Assembly (NCBI GenBank): GCA_903910745.1
Contig: CAIWAO010000139.1
Location: 1-64,000 of the forward strand
Length of the DNA stretch: 64,000 bases
Origin: an uncultured Burkholderiales bacterium
GTDB taxonomy: Bacteria > Pseudomonadota > Gammaproteobacteria > Burkholderiales > Burkholderiaceae_C
Direction: 5' to 3'
Part shown: in pieces, positions 1 to 8,729 of the stretch
How positions within the stretch are numbered: position 1 is the first letter of the stretch
Layout of the letters: each line of letters begins with the position of its first letter
The notes under the pieces: model-generated
Told to the model about the DNA's origin: nothing
What the model saw: only the letters and a program-made list of their open reading frames with translations
The model's database searches: none
Made by a program: the position numbers and the translations under genes

Positions 1-70
1 GTTCTACTTTAATTTTTTCGCCGGTTGACACGCGATACTGCTTGCCACCAGTTTTTATGACTGCGTACAT
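1..70 (-). CDS. rplU: 50S ribosomal protein L21, 5' part only
   Basis: The first 23 codons of ribosomal protein L21 read leftwards off the window edge. The N-terminus begins [19 protein letters not shown], which is the characteristic L21 start, so the family call is firm although only about a fifth of the protein is present. An AGAGG ribosome binding site lies just before the ATG at 70. In relatives rpmA and obgE follow, and these would lie outside the window. A good promoter sits about 60 bases upstream. Confidence 0.93.
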   Translation of the reverse strand, partial: MYAVIKTGGKQYRVSTGEKIKVE

Positions 71-127
71 ACTAACCTCTAGAAAATTCTTTGAAGCTCT
101 GGGAAAGGATTTTCCGCAGAGCCTGAA

Positions 128-158
128 ATTATAGCATTTTTCCAATTATTAGTGTTAA
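128..158 (-). promoter_or_regulatory. Sigma70-type promoter of rplU
   Basis: On the minus strand there is a perfect TATAAT (-10, 128-133) and a TTAACA (-35, 153-158; 5 of 6 matches) with a 19-base spacer, which is slightly long. It points at rplU with a leader of roughly 50 bases. No experimental support; called from consensus match and position only. Confidence 0.55.
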
Positions 159-309
159 ATTTGGCTCCCACGCCACGTTTTTGAACTTATAAGCCCATTA
201 TTACAACGACTTTGTCTGGCTGTGACAATAAATCGCCGATCTTTCAGGAATTTTAGACTCAGTTATCACGGCCTTGCGATTGACACAAATCCAACGGGTC
301 AGCTCCTTT

Positions 310-315
310 TATAAT
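310..315 (+). promoter_or_regulatory. Probable -10 box of ispB
   Basis: A perfect TATAAT lies 26 bases before the ispB start. A TTGACA at 280-285 is 24 bases away, too far to act with it as a normal -35 box. The promoter is therefore either -35-poor or activator dependent. The short distance leaves a leader of about 20 bases without a clear ribosome binding site. Confidence 0.35.
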
Positions 316-341
316 TCCACAAAACTAAATAAGTATTTTCC

Positions 342-1328
342 TTGACCCAACCTAAAAGCTCCCAAGTCTCGACTGCTTTGTCCCTTATTTCCGGGGATAT
401 GGCCCTTGTAGACCAATTAACTAATGAGCGTCTCAACACCAATGTTCCTTTGGTGGGAAATGTTTGTCAATACATTATCTCTGCAGGAGGAAAAAGACTC
501 AGACCTGCTCTCTTACTTTTGATGTCTGGCGCTGTAGGTTACGCGCACGTTCACAGAATTCAACTTGCAGCTGTTGTCGAATTCATACATACAGCCACAC
601 TTTTGCATGACGACGTGGTTGATGAGTCAACTCTCAGAAGAGGTCGTGCAACAGCAAATGCAACCTTTGGTAACCCTGCTAGCGTTTTAGTGGGTGATTT
701 TTTATACTCCAGAGCGTTTCAAATGATGGTTGAATGCGGCGAAATGAGAATATTGTCTCTTCTAGCCGAGGCAACCAACGTGATCGCCGAAGGCGAGGTC
801 ATGCAACTCATGAATATGCATGATCCCTCCCTTGATGAGGCGGGGTATTTGAGAGTGATCAGATCAAAAACAGCTAAATTATTTGAGGCTAGTTGCAAGA
901 TTCCTGCCGTCATGGCAGCACTCTCGCCTGAAATTGAACTTGCCTGTGCAAATTACGGGCAAGCTTTAGGTACTGCCTTTCAAGTGATTGACGATGTACT
1001 AGATTACGACGGGGACTCCTCTAAGCTAGGTAAAAACTTAGGGGATGACCTGCGAGAAGGCAAAACCACACTGCCACTTATCATTGCAATGCAAAGGGGA
1101 AGTAAGACGCAAAGGCATATCATCCAAGACGCAATCACTCAAGGCGATGTTGATAGGCTAACAGATATAGTGACAATAGTGCGGGAAACAGGAGCAATGA
1201 CTGCCACTCGGGAAGCCGCAATGGCCGAGGCAAGGCGAGCACTTAAGTCGTTGGAGCCCCTAAAGGAATCTCCTTATAAAGCGGGCTTATCTGAACTCGC
1301 TGAAGAACTATTGAGTCGAAGAACTTAG
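342..1328 (+). CDS. ispB: Octaprenyl/polyprenyl diphosphate synthase
   Basis: Trans-isoprenyl diphosphate synthase that makes the long side chain of ubiquinone by adding isopentenyl diphosphate units in the cytoplasm. The first aspartate-rich motif DDVVD is at residues 90-94 and the second, DDVLD, at 217-221; the basic GGKRLRP substrate loop is at 49-55. The length of 328 aa is normal. The start is a TTG with a weak ribosome binding site; it is preferred because homologues align over this N-terminal helix, but an ATG at 399 is an alternative. The gene overlaps the convergent next gene by 4 bases. In relatives pilB, pilC and pilD follow it; here they do not. Confidence 0.93.
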   Translation: MTQPKSSQVSTALSLISGDMALVDQLTNERLNTNVPLVGNVCQYIISAGGKRLRPALLLLMSGAVGYAHVHRIQLAAVVEFIHTATLLHDDVVDESTLRRGRATANATFGNPASVLVGDFLYSRAFQMMVECGEMRILSLLAEATNVIAEGEVMQLMNMHDPSLDEAGYLRVIRSKTAKLFEASCKIPAVMAALSPEIELACANYGQALGTAFQVIDDVLDYDGDSSKLGKNLGDDLREGKTTLPLIIAMQRGSKTQRHIIQDAITQGDVDRLTDIVTIVRETGAMTATREAAMAEARRALKSLEPLKESPYKAGLSELAEELLSRRT

Positions 1329-2185
1329 CTTTTGGGGGCGATCAGGAGCTTTGAAGGCCTGTCTTTTTGCTGCCCCATAATTAGAGCCTGAGTTTGCTTA
1401 GCAAACTGTGAAACAGCGCTAATTTTATGAACAAACTCACCAATCCCTGGGGTAATCTCTGCATTCACCAACCTGACTCTTCTTGACGGATCGATGCTCT
1501 CAAAACTTACGTAAAACCAAGGCTCTCCCTTCTTTATAACCAAGGGTCTGCTGGTGTCATACCACTCAAAAGCCCAGGCCAGTTTTCTAGGCCACAAATT
1601 AAGAGGGAACCTAGAATTCAACACCAAACCAGGTAAGGCGGGCTGCGTGTAGTGCATGAATGCAGAGGTTAAATTGATAAATACATCTTCGTCTGATAAA
1701 AATACGTAAGGACTTTCAAACTCTACGATAGGACGGTTAAGGTGCCTCCAAGAGGTTGAATTGGCAAGCTTGAAGGTAAACACGTCTTTTAGTAAAGCCT
1801 CGGCGGCAGGGTCTTGAAAGGATTGTTCTAGGGTTGCTCGTCCAGAAGCAGCAAAGGCAAGCCTCAAGTCAATTGTTTCGGGAGCACATAAGACGTAATA
1901 CCTGGCATCAAAGTCAACGGCTGCGGGACAAACTTGCACAGATTTGGCAGAGGTAGGTTTTGGAAGATTTCGAGAAAATGGCCTAGGGATGTCCCAGTTA
2001 AGGCTGGTAAAGTTTTTGGATCCAAGTAAACCCCATCCAGCTTCTACTATTTTCTTCTCCGTGTAAGCAGGATCAGTTAAAGTGCGGGACAAGTCGGCTT
2101 TATTTGCAGCTTTGTTTTCAGTTTTAGTTGAGTTCCAGATCATGGCTGAATTATAGGGGGCGTAACCAATTTGAAACACGCTCAA
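1325..2185 (-). CDS. Uncharacterised protein (286 aa)
   Basis: I do not recognise this family. The protein is soluble by appearance, with no signal peptide and no membrane segment, and is rich in Trp, Phe and Pro. It has a stretch LNLWPRKLAWAFEWYD near residue 210 followed by KKGEPWFYVSFE, and an Ala/Gln/Lys-rich helical end. It is convergent with ispB (4-base overlap) and diverges from coaE. It occupies the slot where Burkholderiales usually carry pilBCD, so it may be a later arrival. The KGEP-type motif recalls uncharacterised proteins of aquatic bacteria and their phages, but that is an unverified impression. It is probably a real gene: long, unbroken and with natural composition. Confidence 0.7.
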   Translation of the reverse strand: MSVFQIGYAPYNSAMIWNSTKTENKAANKADLSRTLTDPAYTEKKIVEAGWGLLGSKNFTSLNWDIPRPFSRNLPKPTSAKSVQVCPAAVDFDARYYVLCAPETIDLRLAFAASGRATLEQSFQDPAAEALLKDVFTFKLANSTSWRHLNRPIVEFESPYVFLSDEDVFINLTSAFMHYTQPALPGLVLNSRFPLNLWPRKLAWAFEWYDTSRPLVIKKGEPWFYVSFESIDPSRRVRLVNAEITPGIGEFVHKISAVSQFAKQTQALIMGQQKDRPSKLLIAPKS

Positions 2186-2317
2186 ATTTAAGTCACTAAG
2201 ACGAACCCCACACTCCCCCAGTTAACCAGCTTTTTAAGGGAATAGATCTCGGGGCGGGAAAAATGCTTACACTGAGAGGTATAAACAAAATCTTTGCGTT
2301 GAACGAATCCGATTTTT

Positions 2318-2935
2318 ATGAAAACAAGCCCCTCCGTTCGTACCATTGGATTAACAGGTGGCATTGGTAGCGGCAAAAGCACCGTCTCCTCCATACTGAG
2401 ATTGTCCAAGGGCTTCGGGCTCATCGATGCCGACTCGATTTCAAGGAGCCTAACAGCACCTAATGGCTTGGCTATTCCATTGATTAAAGAAACGTTTGGT
2501 GCTTCCTTTATCTTGCCCGATCAATCTTTAGACCGAACCAAGATGAGGGAACTTGTTTTTTCAAACCCACAGGCCAAACGAACTCTAGAATCCATAATCC
2601 ACCCTAAAGTTTTGCAAGGCATAGAACTTGAATTACAAAACCTTCTCAAAAGTGGCTTCAGCACGGTAATTTTAGATATCCCATTACTTGCAGAGTCACA
2701 TGCACGTTGGCAAGACAAACTCAACGCCATCTTGGTTGTAGACTGTAGCAACGAGACCCAGATTCAAAGAGTAGTGCAAAGAAGCGGTTTGAAGCCAGAA
2801 ATAGTTCTCAAAATCATTGAATCCCAAGCCAGCAGGGAGCTGAGAAACTCTATAGGGAACTGGGTTATCTTAAACGACGGGATAACACTAGAGGAACTTC
2901 ATCAACGAGTTGCTACAATAGATTTTGATAATTGA
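2318..2935 (+). CDS. coaE: Dephospho-CoA kinase
   Basis: Catalyses the last step of coenzyme A synthesis, ATP-dependent phosphorylation of the 3'-hydroxyl of dephospho-CoA, in the cytosol. The P-loop GGIGSGKST is at residues 14-22, followed by the family's DADSISR motif near residue 39 and the HPKV motif near residue 92. The length of 205 aa is typical. It is first in a plus-strand group with zapD and yacG, the conserved order in beta- and gammaproteobacteria. The start ATG at 2318 puts five residues before the core strand and fits homologues. Confidence 0.95.
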   Translation: MKTSPSVRTIGLTGGIGSGKSTVSSILRLSKGFGLIDADSISRSLTAPNGLAIPLIKETFGASFILPDQSLDRTKMRELVFSNPQAKRTLESIIHPKVLQGIELELQNLLKSGFSTVILDIPLLAESHARWQDKLNAILVVDCSNETQIQRVVQRSGLKPEIVLKIIESQASRELRNSIGNWVILNDGITLEELHQRVATIDFDN

Positions 2936-3013
2936 ATCAAGATTATTTTAATTTCAGTGCACAACGCGGTATCATTCGGGTTGTTGTAATTTACCCTTGC
3001 CAAGAATCTCTAA

Positions 3014-3766
3014 GTGATACTCTACGAGCACCCTTTTAATGAGAGAGTTCGCACATTTTTGCGATTAGAGCATTTGCTGACTCGCTTTGCCACTTTGATC
3101 AATAGAGACGATCCTATTGATCATCATTTTGCGTTTTCAACTTTATTTGAAATTGTGGAGGCTGGCGGTCGCTCAGATTTGAAGTCGGACATATTAAAAG
3201 ACCTGGACCGTTATAAACAGCAGTTTGCTGCCTTTCGAGGTAACCCCTCCGTGTCTGAGGATGCACTGGAGGAAATTCTCATTCAAATTGAAGAGGCTTT
3301 CTCAGGCCTAAATACTCTTGGCAACAGAATAGGTCAATGTGTGAGTGATAACGAGTGGTTAAGTGCACTGAGAAATAGATTGGCTATACCGGGTGGAACT
3401 TGTAACTTTGATCTTCCTGCTTACTATGCGTGGCAACACCGCACCCCTCAAGCAAGAAGAGAGGACATCGCAAGATGGACCGCGCCTATTGAACCACTAT
3501 TCAAATGTATACACTTGCTCCTAAAATTGCTAAGAGACGGTGGGCACCGTCAAAAGGTTATGGCAACAAACGGTCAGTTGCAACAGTCCTTACCACAGGG
3601 TAGGTATCAGTTGATGCGGGTATTTATAAATCCTGAGATGAACTTAGTTCCTGAAATTTCTGGAAACAGAATGATGGTTTGGGTCAGATTAATGAAACAA
3701 GACAAAGATTGTCGGCTTACGAATAGTACAGAAGATGCCTCCTTCGAAATCGAACTCTGCTCCTGA
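3014..3766 (+). CDS. zapD: Cell division protein ZapD
   Basis: ZapD binds the C-terminal tail of FtsZ and bundles its filaments, helping Z-ring assembly at midcell. The protein begins MILYEHPFNERVRTFLRLE, the family signature, with an all-helical N-terminal half and a beta-sandwich C-terminal half as expected for about 250 aa. The start is GTG at 3014; no upstream in-frame start matches the family better. It lies 78 bases after coaE and its end overlaps the start of yacG by 32 bases, so the two are probably translationally coupled. Confidence 0.94.
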   Translation: MILYEHPFNERVRTFLRLEHLLTRFATLINRDDPIDHHFAFSTLFEIVEAGGRSDLKSDILKDLDRYKQQFAAFRGNPSVSEDALEEILIQIEEAFSGLNTLGNRIGQCVSDNEWLSALRNRLAIPGGTCNFDLPAYYAWQHRTPQARREDIARWTAPIEPLFKCIHLLLKLLRDGGHRQKVMATNGQLQQSLPQGRYQLMRVFINPEMNLVPEISGNRMMVWVRLMKQDKDCRLTNSTEDASFEIELCS

Positions 3767-3974
3767 TGACTCCTCTATAAAACCTAGAGAGGTTACATGC
3801 CCAAATTGCAAGGGCTTAAGCATCTACTCGTCAGACAATCCGTATAGACCTTTTTGTTCGCAAAGATGTAAAAATTCTGACTTTGGTGCCTGGGCTAGCG
3901 AAGAGCACCGCTTGCCAGATGAATCTCCAACTGATGATCCAGATTTCGAGGCCAACTCTGCTCCACTTCAGTGA
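3735..3974 (+). CDS. yacG: DNA gyrase inhibitor / zinc-binding protein YacG
   Basis: Small zinc-finger protein of 79 aa that in E. coli binds GyrB and inhibits gyrase. Four cysteines in a CPNC...CSQRC arrangement (residues about 21-48) bind zinc, followed by the conserved DFGAWASEEHRLP segment. The ATG lies inside the end of zapD in another frame; the first 18 residues are poorly conserved in the family, so the exact start is slightly uncertain. Last gene of the coaE-zapD-yacG group. Confidence 0.92.
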   Translation: MPPSKSNSAPDDSSIKPREVTCPNCKGLSIYSSDNPYRPFCSQRCKNSDFGAWASEEHRLPDESPTDDPDFEANSAPLQ

Positions 3975-4002
3975 AGATGCCTATCTGAGTTTTAAATAAG
4001 GA

Positions 4003-4542
4003 TCAGTCTACAAAATGCGTGGGACCACTAAAAGCCCTATCGACCGCTAACCATTCCAATACGGGTAAAGCACCTGGCAAGACCGGTGAGACAGTGACTG
4101 GTAGCTTAGACCAAGTCATTGCCTGCCCCTCTAAAGTTTGAAGCTCTCCTTTAAAGCCTCGGATCTGAAAAAAGTTAAGCTCAACCAAAGCGTGAGGATA
4201 ATCTACTTTTTGAACTCTCCACTCAAAAGTCTGAGTAAGGTCGATATCAATTCCTAATTCCTCTTGGAGCTCCCGAGCCAAGGCCTCTTTGCCCATCTCA
4301 CCATCCTCATATTTCCCACCCGGAAATTCCCAATACCCGGCGTATGCTTTACCCTCGGGTCGGGAGGCAAGTAAAAAGGCGTCCTCAGAGTTCAAAAGCA
4401 CTCCAACCGCCACTTTTATCAACTTGCGCTTATCTCCCTCAGCACTTGATAAGCCCTCTCTTTTTATGTGAGGGTCTACAACTAATGTTGTCTCAATCAA
4501 TGCCGAGCTCAAGTTTTGTGTTGAAGGGTTAACCTTTGTCAT
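4003..4542 (-). CDS. mutT: MutT-type NUDIX hydrolase
   Basis: NUDIX pyrophosphohydrolase, probably cleaning 8-oxo-dGTP from the nucleotide pool. The NUDIX box is complete: G76, E82, R90-E91 and E94-E95-x-G97 in the spacing G-x5-E-x7-REx2EExG. The preceding WEFPGGK segment is typical of MutT. I chose the ATG at 4542, which overlaps the upstream ATPase gene by 14 bases. A GTG at 4581 would add 13 residues. Either way the first 40 or so residues precede the conserved domain. It is last of the argJ-ATPase-mutT group. Confidence 0.88.
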   Translation of the reverse strand: MTKVNPSTQNLSSALIETTLVVDPHIKREGLSSAEGDKRKLIKVAVGVLLNSEDAFLLASRPEGKAYAGYWEFPGGKYEDGEMGKEALARELQEELGIDIDLTQTFEWRVQKVDYPHALVELNFFQIRGFKGELQTLEGQAMTWSKLPVTVSPVLPGALPVLEWLAVDRAFSGPTHFVD

Positions 4543-5407
4543 GACGTCCGACAAAATCTCTTGCAAATTGATAGGCCACACGTCCGCTTCTAGATCCCCG
4601 CTCGAGTGCCCATATTAATGCTTCTGGCCTGGCCAACTCAAAGCTCTTATCATCCTTTAGGCCAAGCGTTGTCAACCACTGCATCACAATAGTTAGGTAT
4701 TCCTCTTGGCTGAACGGGTAAAAACTGACCCACAATCCAAACCTCTCAGACAAAGAGATCTTCTCCTCTATGACCTCCCCTGGGTGTACCTCACCGTCTT
4801 CGGTGTGCGTATAACTGAGGTTCTCCTTCATATACTCAGGCAACAAATGCCGTCTATTGCTGGTGGCATAAATGAGTACATTATCTGAGGCAGCAGAGAC
4901 AGAGCCGTCAAGAATAGATTTCAGCGCTTTGTAGCCAGCCTCTCCTTCCTCAAAACTCAAGTCATCACAAAAAACAATAAAGTATTCCTTACGATGTGCA
5001 ACCAACTCGACGATGTCTGGCAAATCAACCACATCTGCTTTATCAATTTCAATGAGTCTTAGGCCGCGCGGCGCAAATTCATTCAAACAAGCTTTGACCA
5101 AAGAGGATTTACCTGTGCCTCGAGACCCCGTCAGCAAGACATTGTTTGCAGGCAGACCGCTGATGAATTGTTCAGTGTTTCTAACGATTTTTTCACGCTG
5201 TGCATCAATCTCTTTGAGCTCAGATAGCTTAAGCGGCGCAACTTGTCTGACAGGCTCCATTACACCGTGTCCATTTGAGCGACGGCGATAACGAAATGCA
5301 ATGCTTGCACCCCAATCTGGGGCACTTAAAGGTCCCGGTAGTATGGCCTCAATTCGCCCTATCAACTCCTCAGCTCTGTTGATCAATCTATCAAAAGCAT
5401 CACTCAT
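4529..5407 (-). CDS. AAA+ ATPase of the DUF815 family
   Basis: Cytosolic P-loop ATPase of unknown role, widespread in proteobacteria between argJ and mutT. Walker A is GSRGTGKSS at residues 94-102, Walker B FIVFCDDL at 143-150, and a sensor-like ATSNRRHL stretch follows near residue 181. These and the spacing match DUF815 (PF05673). The length of 292 aa is normal. It lies 52 bases downstream of argJ and overlaps mutT, so the three are likely one transcript. The family's substrate is not known, and no function is claimed beyond ATP binding. Confidence 0.88.
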   Translation of the reverse strand: MSDAFDRLINRAEELIGRIEAILPGPLSAPDWGASIAFRYRRRSNGHGVMEPVRQVAPLKLSELKEIDAQREKIVRNTEQFISGLPANNVLLTGSRGTGKSSLVKACLNEFAPRGLRLIEIDKADVVDLPDIVELVAHRKEYFIVFCDDLSFEEGEAGYKALKSILDGSVSAASDNVLIYATSNRRHLLPEYMKENLSYTHTEDGEVHPGEVIEEKISLSERFGLWVSFYPFSQEEYLTIVMQWLTTLGLKDDKSFELARPEALIWALERGSRSGRVAYQFARDFVGRHDKG

Positions 5408-5459
5408 TTAATTATCCTATTACGAAATTTCTAATTTAAAAATATCTTTAGTAAGCACT

Positions 5460-6692
5460 TTAACTTCTGTAGTCAGCATTGATGCTCACATATTCATGAC
5501 TTAAATCACAGGTCCAAAAAGTATCATTTGATGAGCCTCGGCCGAGCTGTACGCTGACCTCTATTTCCTCTTGCTTCATCACGCGCTGACCGTCCTCCTC
5601 TTTGTAAGACGGATGTCTGGAGCCTTGGGTCGCGACGTGAACATTGTCCAAAAAAAGTTCAATTTTTGACTGGTCTAAATCTTCAATGCCTGCATATCCC
5701 ACGGCTGCCAAAATTCTTCCCAAATTAGGATCGCTTGCAAAAAAAGCGGTTTTAACAAGTGGCGAGTGTGCAATTGCTAGGGCTACTTTTTTACATTCCT
5801 CAAGGGTCTGACCGCCTTGAATATTTAAAGTAATAAACTTGGTCGCACCTTCTGCGTCTCTCACAATCGCCTGAGCTAAATTTTTCGCAACTTCTTTTAA
5901 TGCACTCAAAAGCAACTTAGCGTCATCTGTATTCCAGTTTGTGATATTCGGGTGAGAAGCCTTATGCGTGGCCATTACCAAAAATGAATCATTGGTAGAT
6001 GTGTCCCCGTCCACAGTAATTCTATTGAACGAAACGTTGGCCAACTCAAGCGCCAAGGCCTTTAAGAGCTCAGGTGCAATACATGCATCTGTTGCCAAAA
6101 AACCAAGCATCGTTGCCATATTAGGGTGAATCATTCCAGCGCCTTTAGCAATACCAGTGATGGTGACCACTTGACCCGACAAAGTTACCCGTTTGCTAAA
6201 AGCCTTAGCAACTGTATCGGTTGTCATAATGCTATAGGCTGCCTTTACCCACGAATCGGTTGATAAGTTCTTTAAAGCATCAGGCAAAGCCTTGATGATT
6301 TTCTCAAACGGCAAGGGCTCCATAATTACCCCTGTTGAAAAAGGCAAAATCTGATCTTCACTTACCTTCAAAAGGTCAGCTAAAGCGGCACACACAAGCT
6401 TGGCATGTTGTAGACCCACAGCGCCAGTTCCCGCGTTTGCATTTCCAGTATTGATAACAAACGCCCTAACATTTGAATTAGTATTGGTTAATACTGATTC
6501 ACAGATTTGTACAGGTGCAGCCTTGAAACGATTTTTCGTAAAAACTCCTCCAATGCTTACACCCTCGTCCATTAAGAATACAGTCAAATCATCCTTGCCA
6601 GGCTTCTTGACTCCCGCTTGAGCAATACCTATTTGAACGCCGAGTACGGGAAAGATATCAGCAGGATTAGGGGGAGATAAATGAACTGGCAT
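5460..6692 (-). CDS. argJ: Bifunctional ornithine acetyltransferase / N-acetylglutamate synthase
   Basis: Runs the cyclic arginine pathway by moving the acetyl group from N-acetylornithine to glutamate. The enzyme is self-cleaving: the nucleophile is Thr194 in the GMIHPNMATMLGF segment, which would give alpha and beta chains. The oxyanion-hole region NTGNANAGTG is at residues 81-90. The length of 410 aa is standard. It heads the minus-strand group with the DUF815 ATPase and mutT. In relatives it directly follows secA; here a plus-strand gene separates the two. Confidence 0.95.
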   Translation of the reverse strand: MPVHLSPPNPADIFPVLGVQIGIAQAGVKKPGKDDLTVFLMDEGVSIGGVFTKNRFKAAPVQICESVLTNTNSNVRAFVINTGNANAGTGAVGLQHAKLVCAALADLLKVSEDQILPFSTGVIMEPLPFEKIIKALPDALKNLSTDSWVKAAYSIMTTDTVAKAFSKRVTLSGQVVTITGIAKGAGMIHPNMATMLGFLATDACIAPELLKALALELANVSFNRITVDGDTSTNDSFLVMATHKASHPNITNWNTDDAKLLLSALKEVAKNLAQAIVRDAEGATKFITLNIQGGQTLEECKKVALAIAHSPLVKTAFFASDPNLGRILAAVGYAGIEDLDQSKIELFLDNVHVATQGSRHPSYKEEDGQRVMKQEEIEVSVQLGRGSSNDTFWTCDLSHEYVSINADYRS

Positions 6693-6886
6693 GATGTTGA
6701 TAATTTAAATTGATGATAAAAAATTAGCACAAAGGATCTTTAAAACCGATGAGTGCATAATTTAAATTTACATTAGTTGGTTATTATATTGACTGACGTC
6801 GCATCTAGACACCAGAATAGCTTTCATTTATAAAAGGTTTGCAAAAATTGTCACTCTTAATCCTAGGCGCTGGCTAAAATATAAAT

Positions 6887-8716
6887 ATGAGTTTAAATTT
6901 TGACGAGAAATCCGTAACATCATCCCCCCGATTAGATGAAGTTAACTCCCTGATATTACAGGCACAGGTATTACACAAAAAGGGGGATCAAGATGCTTCA
7001 GAACTTTTATATCTAAACGTACTCAAGCTCTATCCAAATCATGTAGAGGCTTTGCAGGGTTTGGGTTTAATTTGTTTCCGAACAGAGCGCTACACTCAGG
7101 CTTTACAGCATTTGAACCAAGCACTTGATATCGCACCAGACAATGCCTCTTTGTTTTACGATAGGGCTATTTTGTTTCAAACTCAAGGCGAATACAAAGT
7201 TGCCATACAAAACTATAACCTAACACTGTTTCTTGACCCCTACTACACAAATGCATATTTAGATAGAGGATTGTGCTTTGAAGCACTTGGGGAATATGAT
7301 TCGGCATTTAAAAGTTATGAATCAGCACTTGCAGTTGAGCCCTCTTTTGCAAGCGCTTGGTACAACAAAGGAAATCTCTTAAAAACTAAAGGCCTTTTTG
7401 AATTAGCGCATCATTGCTACACAGTTGCGATAGCCATTAACCCAGATTTTTGGGCGGCCTTTACCAATAATGGACTTGCGCTTTACGCTTTAAAGCGATA
7501 TGAAGAAGCTAGAGCCAACTATGACCGCGCCATAGATATTAGTCCACAGACCGCGCTTATTTACTACAACAAGGGCAATACACTTCGCAGTTTGGGTAAC
7601 TTAGATCTGGCCTCTCTTTGTTACGACAAAGCGATAGAGATCAATCCGAAATTTACTGAGGCCTATGCAAATCGTGGGCTTATCAAAAAGGATCAGAATC
7701 AACTCATACAAGCAATTGATGACTACACAACTGCACTGAGCCAAACCCCAGATTTACTGGAGGCGCAGTGGAACTTGTCAATTGCTCAATTAATGCTAGG
7801 CGAATGGCAAAAGGGTTGGGAGGGTTATGAACTCCGGTTTAAACACAGTGAACTTAGACAAAGCGTGGGAGCACGGGAGTTTGAGTGTCCGCTTTGGAAC
7901 GGAACACAATCTTTGAAGGATAAAAAAATCTTAATCTACTGCGAGCAAGGGCTCGGGGACGCAATTCAATTTTGCCGCTACCTTCCCTTGCTGATTGACA
8001 TAGGTGCCCAAGTAATCTTTGAAGTAAAACCAGCACTTAAAGAATTATTCAACTCTTTTAAAAACAGCATCGAAGTTATTGAAGAAAATAAATACTCCTC
8101 AAGCTTCGATTACTACTCCCCCCTCTTAAGCCTTGCAAAAGCATTTCAAACCAATGTAAACACAGTCCCCCCAACATTCGAAATTAAAATTGAGAATGCT
8201 AAATTAGCTTTATGGAAAGAGCGGTTAAATAATCGCTCAAAAAGTCTTTCAAGGGCAAATGTAAAACACAAAAGAGTTGGGATTGTCTGGAGCGGCAACC
8301 CACTTCATACCAACGATCACAATCGCAGTCTTGATCTACAACAATTGATTTATCATTTACCAAAAGATTTTGAATACTACGTTTTACAAAAAGAAATTTC
8401 CACTCAAGACCAAATCGCTTTGAGTTTGCAGTCTCACATCATTAGTTTTCCTGGCCAATTGAATAACCTGACAGACACTGCCGCTTTGTGCTTGCAACTC
8501 GATCTTATTATTAGCGTGGACACGAGCGTTGCGCATTTGAGTGCAACTCTTGGCAAACCCACCTGGATTTTGTTGCCCTATTGTCCCGACTGGCGTTGGT
8601 TAATGGATGTGGCTGAGTCACCCTGGTACCCAAGCGCCCGTTTGATAAGACAAAGGGTTAGGGGTGACTGGAGCAGTGCACTCGAACAAGTTAAAAGAGC
8701 TTTGTTCGAGTTCTAA
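6887..8716 (+). CDS. TPR-repeat protein with C-terminal glycosyltransferase-9-like domain
   Basis: About eight tetratricopeptide repeats fill residues 20-310, seen as recurring units ending in A-x-x-x-x-P such as ALDIAPDNASLFYDRA and AIEINPKFTEAYANRG. Residues 340-609 resemble ADP-heptose transferase (GT9)-type domains: GIVWSGNP near 465 and SVDTSVAHLSATLGKPTWIL near 545. Such proteins are common in freshwater and marine betaproteobacteria and are presumed to glycosylate a protein or surface component, but no substrate can be named. It looks more AT-rich than its neighbours and is the only plus-strand gene within the secA-argJ run. Convergent with secA, gap 13 bases. Confidence 0.82.
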   Translation: MSLNFDEKSVTSSPRLDEVNSLILQAQVLHKKGDQDASELLYLNVLKLYPNHVEALQGLGLICFRTERYTQALQHLNQALDIAPDNASLFYDRAILFQTQGEYKVAIQNYNLTLFLDPYYTNAYLDRGLCFEALGEYDSAFKSYESALAVEPSFASAWYNKGNLLKTKGLFELAHHCYTVAIAINPDFWAAFTNNGLALYALKRYEEARANYDRAIDISPQTALIYYNKGNTLRSLGNLDLASLCYDKAIEINPKFTEAYANRGLIKKDQNQLIQAIDDYTTALSQTPDLLEAQWNLSIAQLMLGEWQKGWEGYELRFKHSELRQSVGAREFECPLWNGTQSLKDKKILIYCEQGLGDAIQFCRYLPLLIDIGAQVIFEVKPALKELFNSFKNSIEVIEENKYSSSFDYYSPLLSLAKAFQTNVNTVPPTFEIKIENAKLALWKERLNNRSKSLSRANVKHKRVGIVWSGNPLHTNDHNRSLDLQQLIYHLPKDFEYYVLQKEISTQDQIALSLQSHIISFPGQLNNLTDTAALCLQLDLIISVDTSVAHLSATLGKPTWILLPYCPDWRWLMDVAESPWYPSARLIRQRVRGDWSSALEQVKRALFEF

Positions 8717-8729
8717 GAAGATTTATTGA

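Noticed and set aside
280-315. TTGACA plus TATAAT as a classic ispB promoter
   Set aside because: The boxes are 24 bases apart, too far for one sigma70 site; only the -10 box is kept with low confidence.
3735-3766. zapD-yacG overlap as a frameshifted fusion
   Set aside because: Both proteins are complete at their normal lengths, so the 32-base overlap is ordinary translational coupling.
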